Shown here: positions 5,318-5,439 of the stretch, piece by piece
How the letters are laid out: every line of letters begins with the position of its first letter
Numbering within the stretch: the stretch's first letter is position 1
Origin: Limnobacter sp.
GTDB lineage: Bacteria; Pseudomonadota; Gammaproteobacteria; Burkholderiales; Burkholderiaceae_B
Reading direction: 5' to 3'
DNA length: 5,439 nucleotides
Assembly: GCA_012032215.1 (NCBI GenBank)
Contig: JAAURO010000148.1
Span: forward strand, 1 to 5,439
Notes under the pieces: model-generated
The model's input: only the letters and a program-made list of their open reading frames with translations
What the model was told of the DNA's origin: nothing
The model's database searches: none
Position numbers and translations under genes: made by a program

Positions 5318-5439
5318 TTATGGCACCTGAAGGTTCTGGCGCTGCAAAGCCCACATTTTTGCGTAAAGCCCATTTTTTTCAAGGAGTTCCGTGTGCGTTC
5401 CGCTTTCCTCCAGCCTACCTTGGTCGAGCACCAGAATGC
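5318..5439 (-). CDS. ABC transporter, ATP-binding/permease exporter type, C-terminal end (partial)
   Basis: The last 39 residues and the stop (TAA at 5318-5320) of a gene entering from the right edge. The peptide begins ILVLDQGRLEESGTHTELL and continues to GLYAKMWALQRQ. This is the segment that follows the switch histidine in exporter-type ABC ATPases, where ADRILVLDQG, GTHxELL and GxYAxMWxLQ are standard. The wording resembles Atm1/HMT1-like and MsbA-like half-transporters with a fused membrane domain, which export thiol conjugates, metals complexes or lipids. The visible part cannot fix the substrate. Walker motifs and membrane helices are outside the window. It is on the same strand as aspA but 182 bases upstream, so it is probably a separate transcription unit. 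Confidence 0.85.
   Translation of the reverse strand, partial: ILVLDQGRLEESGTHTELLEKNGLYAKMWALQRQNLQVP

Overview
The window reads almost entirely on the minus strand. Its core is an aspartate/glutamate utilisation block in the order aspA, gltI, gltJ, gltK, gltL. At the right edge is the last part of an ABC exporter gene, and at the left edge the first part of a nitrilase-family (carbon-nitrogen hydrolase) gene. The Glt proteins match the gamma/betaproteobacterial GltIJKL system closely in length and motifs. The aspartase and nitrilase wording ([20 protein letters not shown]) suggests a betaproteobacterium, most likely Burkholderiales with moderate GC. This is judged from remembered family sequences, not from a search, and I cannot name a genus.

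Layout from right to left, which is the direction of transcription: the C-terminal 39 residues of an ATP-binding/permease exporter (5318-5439). A 182-base gap that should hold the aspA promoter, with no convincing -35/-10 pair visible. aspA (3666-5135), interrupted by two single-base frameshifts. A 129-base gap with two T-rich direct repeats and a small hairpin just before gltI. gltI (2631-3536). A gap holding a strong intrinsic-terminator-like hairpin (2580-2615). gltJ, gltK and gltL, tightly packed (1-base overlap, then 11 bases). A 14-bp perfect hairpin without a U-tract (312-348). The start of the nitrilase gene (1-265), with three apparent single-base frameshifts.

How the genes fit together: GltI would capture acidic amino acids in the periplasm, GltJ/GltK form the channel, and GltL drives import. 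AspA would convert imported aspartate to fumarate and ammonia, feeding the TCA cycle and supplying nitrogen. The hairpin between gltI and gltJ would let the binding protein be made in excess over the membrane components.

The most notable pattern is five single-base indels, all in or next to short runs of one base. All five fall in aspA and the nitrilase gene, and none in about 3.2 kb of glt genes. Restoring the bases gives full family-like proteins, so either these are sequence errors or the two flanking genes were inactivated very recently. I found no tRNA, rRNA, CRISPR array, insertion sequence or defence/mobile system, and nothing that amounts to a new biological system.
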